Positions 30,688-39,178 of a stretch of 64,000 bases of DNA are shown piece by piece. The notes beneath the pieces are model-generated. The model ran no database searches. It was not told the DNA's origin and saw only the letters and a list, made by a program, of their open reading frames with translations. Within the stretch, counting starts at the first letter, position 1. Each line of letters begins with the position of its first letter. A program made the translations under genes and the position numbers. Source of the DNA: Betaproteobacteria bacterium Ga0077526 (lineage in GTDB: Bacteria > Pseudomonadota > Gammaproteobacteria > Burkholderiales > Ga0077523); contig LNDV01000031.1 of the NCBI GenBank assembly GCA_001464765.1, forward strand, positions 126,867-190,866. Reading direction: 5' to 3'.

Positions 30688-33570
30688 TCAGGACAACGCG
30701 GCGCCGGCCTCGGCAGTGACGCCGGGTCCGAGCACTCGCTCGGGCGATCCCGGGGCGCCGGTGAGGAACCCCTGCGCGTAGCGGCAGCCGCATCGGTTTG
30801 CCGCTTCGAACTGCGCCTCGGTCTCGATACCGACGGCCACGGCGTCGATCTTCAGGCCGGCTGCGACAGACACCAGGGCCCGGACGATGTCCGTGACTTC
30901 CCGGCTGATGCCGAGGTCTGCCACGAGCTTGCGGCACAGCTTGATCTGGTCGACCTGGACCCGCCGCAGCAGGGCCAGTGACGTGGACCCGGCGCCGAAA
31001 CCGTCGATCGCGATGCGCACGCCGAGTTCGCGCAGCGACTGCAGCGCCGATATCGTGCGCTCCGCCTGATCCCCTTGCGTGAGGACGCTCTCGGCCACCT
31101 CGATGACAAGCCGTGACGGATCGATGCGATGCAGTTCCACGGCGAAGCGCAGTGACGTCACGAACTCCGGATGCAGCAGCTGGCGCGTCGAGACGTTCAC
31201 CCCGAGTGCGGTCCAGCCTCCCTGGCTCACGTCGTGCCGAGACAGGAGACCGCACACTTCCTCGAGCACCCACTCGCCCATCTCCGTCATCAGATCGTTG
31301 TCCTCGGCCACATCGAGGAAGTCCGCGGGTCCGAGTTCACCGTCCCGGGGATGCTGCCAGCGGAGAAGCGCCTCGGCACAGGCGGGCTTGCGGGAGGTCA
31401 TCTCGACCAGCGGCTGCAGGACGATCGACATCTCTCCGCGCACCACCGCGCCGCGCAGCGCGCTTTCCGTTTCCAGCGCATGTCGCGCGCCGCGATCCAG
31501 CGGCTCGGAGTAGAAGCAGACGGAACCGGAGCCCTGCTGCTTGGCCCGGTGCGTGGCCGCGTCGGCATTGGCGAGCAGGGTCTCGACATCCTCCGCGTCG
31601 CGCGGGAAGAGCGCCACACCCAGGTTGGCCGTGGCATGGATCTCCCGCTGATTGAGCCGGAAGGGGTCGTCGAAGGATGCGAGAAACTCCCGCGCGATGG
31701 CGAGGACCGACTCGGGGCGCGACACGCCCTGCAGCATCACGATGAACTCGTCTCCGCCCCAGCGGGCGACGGTGTCGTAGGGACGGCAGCGGCTGTGCAG
31801 ACGCTGGGCGAGCTGACCAAGAAGCACATCGCCGGCGGTATGTCCGAGCGAGTCGTTGATGCGCTTGAACTCGCTCACGTCGATGAAGAACACCGCGAGC
31901 ATGTCCCCGTGCAGCCGTGCACTCGACACGGCCTGCGTCAGACGATCGGTGAAGAGCGCGCGATTCGGCAGGCCGGTCAGCACGTCATGAGTGGCAAGGT
32001 GCGCCATGCGCTCCGACATCTTGATTGTGTCGGTGATATCGCTCAGCGCAACGACCAGCGCGTCCGCCGAATCGTCGTCGACACCCAGCAGCGGGCTCAC
32101 GGAAAGCCGGACGCTGTGCCGACCCGGCCGCCCGCGGATATCCACGTGCTCGGTCGGCCGTGTGCTCTCTCCGTCGCGCACGCACGCTGCCACGCTGTCC
32201 AGCACCAGGGCACGATCGGCGTCGGTGACCGGCTGGAACACGGTCCAGATGTGCAGGCCAACGGCCTCCTGCGAACTGTATCCGCTCATGCGCTCCGCAC
32301 CGGCGTTCATCTGGAGGACGAAGCCCTTCGGATCGATGGTGACGACGGCATCGGCAATGGACTGCAGCGCTGCACGGGAATGCTCCTGTTCCGCCACCAG
32401 TGAGGTCGAAGTCGTTTCCAGTCGGCGCACGAGCCACACCGGATAGCCGATTCCGAGCAGCGCAAGCGGAAACGCGGTGGCAAGCCAGATGCCGGCACCC
32501 GTCACCATGAAATAGCTGATCGCGAGCGTGGCCGAGGCAAGACCGATCATCAGGAACAGCGCCTGAAGCGGCGTGAGGCGCGGGAACACCAGGATCGGCA
32601 CTAGCAGGAATGCCAGGGCCATGAGCGTCTGCACCCAGGGTCCTGCAGGACGGATGAGCCGGCCGCTGCGCAGGGAGTCGAGCACGTTCGCATTGAACTC
32701 GACGCCGGACATGGTGGCTTCCCGCTCCGACACCGGGGTCACGATCCCCTGTCGCAGCCCGAACGCCGTCACGCCCACCAGAACGTACGAGTTCGCGAGC
32801 GCCGCCGCTTCACGCTCGTCCCGCAGGACGTCGATGAGCGAGACGAAACGGAACTGTCCGGGCGGACCGGCGAACCCGATCATGACTTCGTGATCCCGTA
32901 CCCAGGCATTGACGGGACGTGTCCGTGCTTCCGACTCCGGCGCTCTGGCGCCGGGAAGTTCCTGCCAACGCTCGGGCTCGACCATCGAGAGCGCGGCGAG
33001 GCCCAGTGCGGGCCAACGCGGCGTGTTTTCCCCCGCCTTGAGATAGACGCGACGACTCACGCCGTCCTCGTCGATCTCCACATCGGCATGCCCCAGTCGC
33101 GCAGCGACACTTGCCAGCATGGTCATGGGTCGCACTTCCTTCACACCGCCGACGGGCCCGCGCCGCTCCGGCACGATGGGCAGGACGACGCGGCCGTTTC
33201 GGGCAATGGCCTCGGCGAGCCGCTGATCCCCGCCGGGATCGGTCGCGTGGGGCTCGGAGAACGCGATGTCGAAGATGACAGCTCGCACGCCGACGTCGGT
33301 CAGTCGATCGAGCAGGTCGGCATGCACCGCGCGTGACCAGGGCCACTGGCCGATCGCCTCGAGGCTCCGGGCATCGACGGCGATGATCGTGATGTCGTTT
33401 GCCGGGACCCGGGCGGAGGTCCGCGTGAAGGCGTCGTAGCCCCAGCGGTCGACGCGATCCATCGCGCCGGAATACGCGAGCACGACGCCGAGGACGATCA
33501 GCGGTAGCGCGACCCGGAAGGCCTCGGTCAGCAGAAAGTCACGCCATCCGGCAATGGGACGAGGCGGCAT
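30688..33570 (-). CDS. CHASE2-PAS-GGDEF-EAL protein with degenerate EAL domain
   Basis: A 960-residue membrane signalling protein. After one N-terminal membrane helix (residues 17-34), a periplasmic CHASE2 sensor domain spans ~40-305, three membrane helices follow (~312-380), then PAS (~395-515), GGDEF (~525-685) and EAL (~700-945). The GGDEF motif is intact (RWGGDEF, 603-609), with Asp564 and an I-site RPYD (596-599) five residues before it, so diguanylate cyclase activity with product inhibition is expected. The EAL domain keeps EAL (733-735), but the DDFG motif is DGFG (Asp856-Gly857) and the KIDxxF position reads KLCRKL (877-882), so phosphodiesterase activity is unlikely. It starts two bases after the FecR gene. 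Confidence 0.9.
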   Translation of the reverse strand: MPPRPIAGWRDFLLTEAFRVALPLIVLGVVLAYSGAMDRVDRWGYDAFTRTSARVPANDITIIAVDARSLEAIGQWPWSRAVHADLLDRLTDVGVRAVIFDIAFSEPHATDPGGDQRLAEAIARNGRVVLPIVPERRGPVGGVKEVRPMTMLASVAARLGHADVEIDEDGVSRRVYLKAGENTPRWPALGLAALSMVEPERWQELPGARAPESEARTRPVNAWVRDHEVMIGFAGPPGQFRFVSLIDVLRDEREAAALANSYVLVGVTAFGLRQGIVTPVSEREATMSGVEFNANVLDSLRSGRLIRPAGPWVQTLMALAFLLVPILVFPRLTPLQALFLMIGLASATLAISYFMVTGAGIWLATAFPLALLGIGYPVWLVRRLETTSTSLVAEQEHSRAALQSIADAVVTIDPKGFVLQMNAGAERMSGYSSQEAVGLHIWTVFQPVTDADRALVLDSVAACVRDGESTRPTEHVDIRGRPGRHSVRLSVSPLLGVDDDSADALVVALSDITDTIKMSERMAHLATHDVLTGLPNRALFTDRLTQAVSSARLHGDMLAVFFIDVSEFKRINDSLGHTAGDVLLGQLAQRLHSRCRPYDTVARWGGDEFIVMLQGVSRPESVLAIAREFLASFDDPFRLNQREIHATANLGVALFPRDAEDVETLLANADAATHRAKQQGSGSVCFYSEPLDRGARHALETESALRGAVVRGEMSIVLQPLVEMTSRKPACAEALLRWQHPRDGELGPADFLDVAEDNDLMTEMGEWVLEEVCGLLSRHDVSQGGWTALGVNVSTRQLLHPEFVTSLRFAVELHRIDPSRLVIEVAESVLTQGDQAERTISALQSLRELGVRIAIDGFGAGSTSLALLRRVQVDQIKLCRKLVADLGISREVTDIVRALVSVAAGLKIDAVAVGIETEAQFEAANRCGCRYAQGFLTGAPGSPERVLGPGVTAEAGAALS

Positions 33571-33572
33571 CG

Positions 33573-36317
33573 TCAGAGCCCCAGCAGGATCAGCCCCAGC
33601 GGGACGAGCGGCCACCAGAGGTGCCGGGGCGGTTCCGGCCGGGCGGGCACATCGGCCGCAACCACCGGACCGGGAAGACTCGCCACGCCATCGGCATCCA
33701 CGCCTCGCGCACGGAGGTACCAGCGCCCCGGCTCCCTGGGTTCGAGCTTCACGGGTCCGCCATCGACGCATTGTGTCGCGGTCGGCGCGACGAACGTGTC
33801 GGACCGATCCATCTCGACGCATGTCCGACTCGCGCCGGTCGACGGACCCAGGGAAGCCTCCAGCGCTCCCGGTTCAGCGAGGACACCGACGATGCGAGGC
33901 GCGGCGGGCGCGATCGTGAGCTGCCGGTACTCGCCGAACGGACCCGCTTCGTCCCCGCGCACGGCGCGCACTCGCCAGGACATCGCGCCGCGCCCCCGGT
34001 CGGGCATGACGAGCAGCGAAGGACCGCTGCGTGGACGCAACCCGGAAATCCAGCCAGTGCCGGCTGCGCCGGCGATTTCCACCTCGTATCCGGTCGCATC
34101 GTCGACGGGTTCCCACTGAAGACGGACCTCGCCGTCGTGCAGCACCACACCGCTGGCCGGAGCCACTGACTTCGGCGCACGCAGCAGAGGCGGCTGCACC
34201 ACGAGCCGGACCGGCTCACCGAAGTCCCCGGGCGTGCCGTCCTCTGCGAGTGTCTGAGCACGCACGGCATACATCCCAGGCAGGACGCCCGGCAGCGCGA
34301 TCTGCGGTCCCGCTGCGGAGACGACAGGCATGGCCGGCGATCCGGCAGCGTCCGCCACCTCGACCCGGTAACCGGCGGCACCGGCGATCGGCGGCCAGCC
34401 GATGGCGATGTCACCACTTCCCGCACGCACCTCCAGCGGCGAAAGCACGGGAGCAGGCAACACCTTCTCGAAAGCCCCGGCTTCGCTGAACGCGCCTTCC
34501 ATCGTGTGGCCGACTGACGCTATGCGCCATCGGTACCGGCCTGCCGGCCATTCGGGCGGCACAGCGAACCGTTGTTCGGACCCGATGATGCGATCGACCA
34601 AGAGAGGTGCTGCGAATGCGTCATCTCGCGCAACCTGCAGGCGGTAGCCGCGAGGCGGCGGCGGATCGGCCCGCCAGCGGAGCACGATCCCGTCGCGGCG
34701 GCGAACGACTTGCGGTGTCCCGTCCGCGGCGGTGAGCGACGGCACTGGCAGCGGGAGTTCCCGCACCGTCAGCTTGACCGTCCGGCCCCATTTCCCGGGC
34801 GTTCCGTCGGCGTCGACGCCCTGGACCCGCAGGCGATACTCCCCCGGAATCAGGTCCGCGACCGACACCGCAGTGTCTGTGGTTTCCCGGTCAACGACCG
34901 GCGCCGCATCGGGCGGGGCCGCTGGCAGGACCTGCACCCGATACGCCGCTGCCCGGGGAATCACCGCCCAGCCGACCGTCGTTCCGGCATCCATGCTGAC
35001 CTCGTCGGGAAGCACCGCCACAGAGGGCGGACGACGCAGTTTGCGGACGGCGCTGTACGTGACCTCCGGGCTGGTGCCGACCGCACCGATGCGCCAGAAC
35101 AGGCGACGCCGTTCTGCGAAGGGCGGTACGATCGTGAGCGCGGACTGGGCGCTCTCCTGCACGCCGACCACCTGCTGAAACGCCTCGTCCTCGGCGAATT
35201 CCAGGCGCGATCGCGACGCTCCCTTGCCCGGTTGCCACTCGAAGCGCACCGGGTCGTCTCCCGCGATGAAGCGGTCTTCCGGCGTCACCGCCGTCGGAAC
35301 CCCGGGGGGCGCCACGATGGTGAGTGGACGTGTCGCGTCGATGCCCTCAATGTCCTGGCCGTCCACCGCACGTACGCGAAGGTAGTATCGCCCGTCGGGC
35401 AAGGCCGGCACCGCCAGCTCGGCGGTGGAAACGAGCTGATCGGACACCACACGCGAGAACTCTGCATCGCCGCCAATCCTTACCCGGTAAGCGGCAGCGC
35501 CGGCCACGGTCGGGAATGAAAGACTCGCGGGAACGCGACCGATCGCACCGGGCACACCGGAAAGCTCCGGTGCCGGAAGCAGCGGCGTCGGCGGTTTGGG
35601 CTTCTCTCCGGCACGCACGCTGGCGCCGAAGCCACCCGGGACCTCGGTCGCACCGGCATCGTTGGCAAAGCCGATCTTGCCCTCCAGCACTTCAGACGTC
35701 GACAGGGCATCGGCTGCCTTGACGCGGTAGTCGGTTCCGCGGACGGAGGTGACCGCCGCTGGCGTGAGGATCTCGAAGCGCCCGCCGATACCGACCGGTC
35801 TCACCTCGGTTTCGACGCGCCCCCGCTGCAGGCGCAGGCGCGAATCGAACAGCATGGTGTCGGCGAAGCGGCGCAGTCGGATGACCTCCAGCTCGGAGCC
35901 TTCGGCCATGCGCAGCTTGGACCCGTCCGGCAGCAGCAGAGTCGCGGCGCCACCGATGCCGGCCGTGATGACGTCGCGTTCGGTGAATCGCTGCCCGGGC
36001 CCCATCGGTGTGACGGGGCGGCCAGCCTGGGCCTTGCGCAGGACCTCGCCGGTGACGGCCAGAACGGTGCCGGCCACCTCGACCTCGCGCATCAGCCCGA
36101 CTGGAATGCGAATGGACGACCCGGGAGTCAGGCGCTTGGGATCCGCGACCGAATTGAGGTTCTTCAGCACCTGCCAGTCCCGCAGGTCGCGCAGATGTCT
36201 GGATGCGATATCCCAGAGGGAGTCGCCCGGTCTCACCTCGTAGCGCCATTCCGGCGTCTGGGCGATTGCCGCCGATGCCAGTAACAACGCCGCCACGAAG
36301 CACAGTGCCCTTACCAT
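33573..36317 (-). CDS. Periplasmic LysM-FecR protein with repeated fibronectin-like segments
   Basis: A 914-residue exported protein. Signal peptide MVRALCFVAALLLASAAIAQ; LysM domain at ~25-72 (YEVRPGDSLWDIASRHL ... PGSSIRIPV) for peptidoglycan binding; FecR domain at ~110-220 (LLLPDGSKLRMAEGSELEV, TPAAVTSVRGTDYRV); then about seven repeated beta-sandwich segments with YRVRIGGD-, YYLRVRAVD- and YRLRVQGVD-type strands, as in fibronectin III domains. The C-terminus ends in a hydrophobic segment (WWPLVPLGLILLGL), probably a membrane anchor. FecR proteins of this form often sit next to CHASE2 proteins, and a periplasmic FecR-CHASE2 interaction is a fair inference. ATG 36317 is chosen from the signal peptide. 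Confidence 0.88.
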   Translation of the reverse strand: MVRALCFVAALLLASAAIAQTPEWRYEVRPGDSLWDIASRHLRDLRDWQVLKNLNSVADPKRLTPGSSIRIPVGLMREVEVAGTVLAVTGEVLRKAQAGRPVTPMGPGQRFTERDVITAGIGGAATLLLPDGSKLRMAEGSELEVIRLRRFADTMLFDSRLRLQRGRVETEVRPVGIGGRFEILTPAAVTSVRGTDYRVKAADALSTSEVLEGKIGFANDAGATEVPGGFGASVRAGEKPKPPTPLLPAPELSGVPGAIGRVPASLSFPTVAGAAAYRVRIGGDAEFSRVVSDQLVSTAELAVPALPDGRYYLRVRAVDGQDIEGIDATRPLTIVAPPGVPTAVTPEDRFIAGDDPVRFEWQPGKGASRSRLEFAEDEAFQQVVGVQESAQSALTIVPPFAERRRLFWRIGAVGTSPEVTYSAVRKLRRPPSVAVLPDEVSMDAGTTVGWAVIPRAAAYRVQVLPAAPPDAAPVVDRETTDTAVSVADLIPGEYRLRVQGVDADGTPGKWGRTVKLTVRELPLPVPSLTAADGTPQVVRRRDGIVLRWRADPPPPRGYRLQVARDDAFAAPLLVDRIIGSEQRFAVPPEWPAGRYRWRIASVGHTMEGAFSEAGAFEKVLPAPVLSPLEVRAGSGDIAIGWPPIAGAAGYRVEVADAAGSPAMPVVSAAGPQIALPGVLPGMYAVRAQTLAEDGTPGDFGEPVRLVVQPPLLRAPKSVAPASGVVLHDGEVRLQWEPVDDATGYEVEIAGAAGTGWISGLRPRSGPSLLVMPDRGRGAMSWRVRAVRGDEAGPFGEYRQLTIAPAAPRIVGVLAEPGALEASLGPSTGASRTCVEMDRSDTFVAPTATQCVDGGPVKLEPREPGRWYLRARGVDADGVASLPGPVVAADVPARPEPPRHLWWPLVPLGLILLGL

Positions 36318-36447
36318 GCCCCACCCCCTTGCACCGCGTCTCCCCCGAGAACGCGCCGTCCGGCCATTGATACCGGAACTGTCTGCCCCCAGTTTCCCTG
36401 GAAGCACATCGCGGAAACACCCGCGGTCAGACCACGGAAGTCTCCTC

Positions 36448-37290
36448 ATGGACATCGACGCCTCCACCTTCCCGACAGAAGTCATCGACGCTTCGTCCCA
36501 GGTCCCGGTACTCGTGGACTTCTGGGCGCCCTGGTGCGGACCGTGCAGGGCGCTCAGCCCCGTCCTCGACCGCCTAGCCGTCGAGTATGGCGACAGGATA
36601 CGGATCGTCAAGGTAAATTCCGACGACGAACAGCAACTGGCTGCCCGGTATGGGGTGCGGAGCATACCCAACGTCAAGGCGTTCGTAGACGGACAGGTGG
36701 TCGACGAATTCCTCGGTGCCCAACCGGAGTCCGCCGTCCGCGCCTTCATCGAGGCCTTGCTGCCCTCACCGGCAGATATCCTGCGTCAGCGCGGTCGTGA
36801 AGCCCTCGTTGCCGGCGATGTCGAGCAAGGCATCGCCCTTCTCAACGAGGCAAGAGCCGCCGACCCTCGCAACACAGGCACCTCGCTGGACCTTGCCGAA
36901 GCGCTGCTGTCTTCAGGAAACAGCCGCAAGGCATCGCTGATCCTCGAGTCCCTGGATCCAATCCTGACCTTGGATGGCGCAGACCAGCAGCGGTTCGCGC
37001 GGCTTCGCATTCAAGTCGAGGGCGCGGCAACGTCGGATGAGCCGGAACTGCGTACCCGCATCGACCGGGACCCCGCGGACCTGCCGGCCCGCCTCGCTCT
37101 GGCGAAGCGGCTTCTTGCCTCGGATCGCGCAGAGGAAGCCATGGACCAGCTGCTCGAGGTGGTGCGTCGCGACCGGCGCTTCGAAGACGATGCCGGTCGC
37201 AAGGCGCTGCTTCAGGCGTTCCACTTCCTTGGTCCGGACCACCCGCTGGTCCCCAGATACCGGAAGCTTCTCGCCGCGACGTTGCACTGA
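36448..37290 (+). CDS. cnoX: Thioredoxin-TPR protein, CnoX/YbbN-like chaperedoxin
   Basis: A 280-residue protein. An N-terminal thioredoxin domain has the full active site WAPWCGPCRAL (Cys30, Cys33) and the cis-Pro in VRSIPNVKAF. The C-terminal ~165 residues form TPR-like helices (LVAGDVEQGIALLNEARAADP; DPADLPARLALAKRLLAS). CnoX in E. coli holds unfolding proteins during bleach stress and hands them to GroEL/DnaK, and has SXXC instead of CXXC. The intact CGPC here suggests retained reductase activity, as in some other species. GGAAG lies 8 bases before ATG 36448; upstream codons show no family similarity. Confidence 0.88.
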   Translation: MDIDASTFPTEVIDASSQVPVLVDFWAPWCGPCRALSPVLDRLAVEYGDRIRIVKVNSDDEQQLAARYGVRSIPNVKAFVDGQVVDEFLGAQPESAVRAFIEALLPSPADILRQRGREALVAGDVEQGIALLNEARAADPRNTGTSLDLAEALLSSGNSRKASLILESLDPILTLDGADQQRFARLRIQVEGAATSDEPELRTRIDRDPADLPARLALAKRLLASDRAEEAMDQLLEVVRRDRRFEDDAGRKALLQAFHFLGPDHPLVPRYRKLLAATLH

Positions 37291-37327
37291 GGTCTCCGCC
37301 GCACGCGATGCATGGACCGAGTGGCGA

Positions 37328-37975
37328 TCAGGCGCGCCCGGACTCTTTCCTGGACCGCCAGTACTCGACGACGACCGGCAGAACCGAAAGGATGATGATG
37401 CCGAAGATGACTTTCGTGATGTTATTGCGCACGACGGGGATATTGCCGAACAGGAACCCGGCATAGCAGAGCAGCACGACCCACAGCACCGCGCCGCCCA
37501 CGTTGAACATCAGGAAGCGGCGATAATCCATCGCCCCGACACCAGCCACGAAGGGGGCGTAAGTCCGGACGATCGGCACGAAGCGGGCGATGACCACCGT
37601 CTTGCCGCCGTGACGGTCATAGAAGGCCTTGGCCCGATCGAGGTGCTTTCGGCTGAAGAACCACGAATCCTCCATCCGGAAAACGCGCGGCCCGAGCCAC
37701 CGGCCGATGGAGAAGTTCAGCGAGTCGCCCAATATCGCCGCCACGATCAGAAGCACCACGAGCAGGTGGACGTTGATGGCGCCGACACCCGCGAGGGCGC
37801 CCGCCACGAACAGAAGCGAATCACCCGGCAGGAACGGCGTGAACACCAGCCCGGTTTCGCAGAAGATGATCAGGAAAAGCAGCGCGTAGATCCACGCGCC
37901 GTACGCGTGGGCGAACTCGAACAGGTGCCGATCCAGATGGAGCAGAAGTCCGGCCAGCTGCGTCAGCCATTCCAT
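37328..37975 (-). CDS. DedA family membrane protein
   Basis: A 215-residue polytopic protein of the DedA/VTT family. Motifs are FCETGLVFTPFLPGDSLLFVAGAL, with the acidic re-entrant loop, GDSLNFSIGRWLG, and the basic segment VIARFVPIVRTYAPFVAG. Members are proton-coupled lipid flippases, for undecaprenyl phosphate (DedA/UptA) or other phospholipids. Length and motifs match the family fully. It lies 13 bases after secF on the same strand, so it may be read through from the sec operon. Confidence 0.9.
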   Translation of the reverse strand: MEWLTQLAGLLLHLDRHLFEFAHAYGAWIYALLFLIIFCETGLVFTPFLPGDSLLFVAGALAGVGAINVHLLVVLLIVAAILGDSLNFSIGRWLGPRVFRMEDSWFFSRKHLDRAKAFYDRHGGKTVVIARFVPIVRTYAPFVAGVGAMDYRRFLMFNVGGAVLWVVLLCYAGFLFGNIPVVRNNITKVIFGIIILSVLPVVVEYWRSRKESGRA

Positions 37976-37988
37976 GGCGGGAGCCTGC

Positions 37989-39143
37989 TCAGACGACCGC
38001 TTCCTCGCGCTTGCGCTCCGGCTTGATCATGTCCTCGCGCTTGATGCCCAGGTACATCACCAGCGGGCTCGCAACGAGCACGGAGGAGTAGATGCCGAAA
38101 AGGATGCCGATCGTCAGCGCGAGCGCGAAGTAGAACAGTGTGTCTCCGCCGAAGATCAGGATCGACGTCACCATCATCTGCGTGCTGCCGTGAGTGATGA
38201 TCGTGCGCGAGATCGTGCTCGTGATGGCGTTGTCGATCACCTCGGGCACCGAAGCCTTGCGCATCTTGCGGAAGTTCTCACGCACACGGTCGAACACCAC
38301 GACCGACTCGTTGACCGAGTAGCCGAGCACGGCCAGCACCGCCGCCAGCACTGGCAGCGAGAACTCCCACTGGAACAGTGCGAAGAAGCCCAGGATGATC
38401 ACGACGTCGTGGAGGTTGGCGATGATGGCGGCCACGCCGAACTTCCACTCGAACCGGAGCCAGAGGTACAGCACGATCCCGAGGGCCACCAGAGCGATCG
38501 CGATGAGGCCGTTCTCCACGAGTTCCTTGCCGACCTGGGACCCGACGAACTCCACACGACGCACCGTAGCCGTGGCATCCGCCTGGACGAGATACGCCTT
38601 GACGACTTCGGAGATGCGGGAGCCGTCCATCACGAGCTTAGCAGGCACCTGCACGGTGACAGACTGCTCATCCGCGCCGGGCCGGACTTCCACCCCACGA
38701 AGTCCGACGTGGGTCAGGGTTTCCTTGACCTTGTCGAGGTCGTCGAGCCCGGCCCCCGTGAAGGTCACGGACCGGATGCCGCCGGCTGTGGTGTCCGCAG
38801 TCGGGTTCGCCTTGAGACCCAGCCGCGCAAAGTCGACAAGCTGCGGCGCTTCGAACTCCTTCTTGCCGGCCAGCCGGATCATCACGGAGTCCGTGCTGCC
38901 GAAGTTCTGGACCGAGGCGTCCGTGAACCCGATCTTCTCGACGATCGTGCGGATGTTGTCGATGTTGGCAGGGTGGCCGTAGCCGACCTCCATCACCGTG
39001 CCGCCGGTGAACTCCACGCCGAAGTGCAGGCCGCGCGAGAACAGGAAGAATACGGCCGCCAGAAACGTGACCAGCGAGATCACGTTGAAGACCGGCGCGT
39101 ACCGCATGAACGGAATGTCCTTGCGGATGCGGAAAAATTCCAT
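37989..39143 (-). CDS. secF: Protein translocase subunit SecF
   Basis: A 384-residue RND-fold membrane protein with six helices. Markers are LHFGVEFTGGTVMEV in the first periplasmic region, GYSVNESVVVFDRVRE in helix 4-5 with the conserved Asp/Arg, and STISRTIITHGSTQMMV. The protein is longer than E. coli SecF (323) because the periplasmic P1 region contains extra sequence (KANPTADTTAGGIRSVTFTG...). It works with SecD to pull exported proteins through SecYEG using the proton gradient. It lies 35 bases after secD. Confidence 0.95.
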   Translation of the reverse strand: MEFFRIRKDIPFMRYAPVFNVISLVTFLAAVFFLFSRGLHFGVEFTGGTVMEVGYGHPANIDNIRTIVEKIGFTDASVQNFGSTDSVMIRLAGKKEFEAPQLVDFARLGLKANPTADTTAGGIRSVTFTGAGLDDLDKVKETLTHVGLRGVEVRPGADEQSVTVQVPAKLVMDGSRISEVVKAYLVQADATATVRRVEFVGSQVGKELVENGLIAIALVALGIVLYLWLRFEWKFGVAAIIANLHDVVIILGFFALFQWEFSLPVLAAVLAVLGYSVNESVVVFDRVRENFRKMRKASVPEVIDNAITSTISRTIITHGSTQMMVTSILIFGGDTLFYFALALTIGILFGIYSSVLVASPLVMYLGIKREDMIKPERKREEAVV

Positions 39144-39178
39144 GGTCGGTTCCTTGATCCGTCAGGTCGGTGCGGCGA

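Noticed and set aside
33571..33822. N-terminal extension of the CHASE2 protein
   Set aside because: The additional 84 codons overlap the FecR gene and give an Arg/Ala-rich, non-conserved sequence; ATG 33570 follows the FecR stop by two bases.
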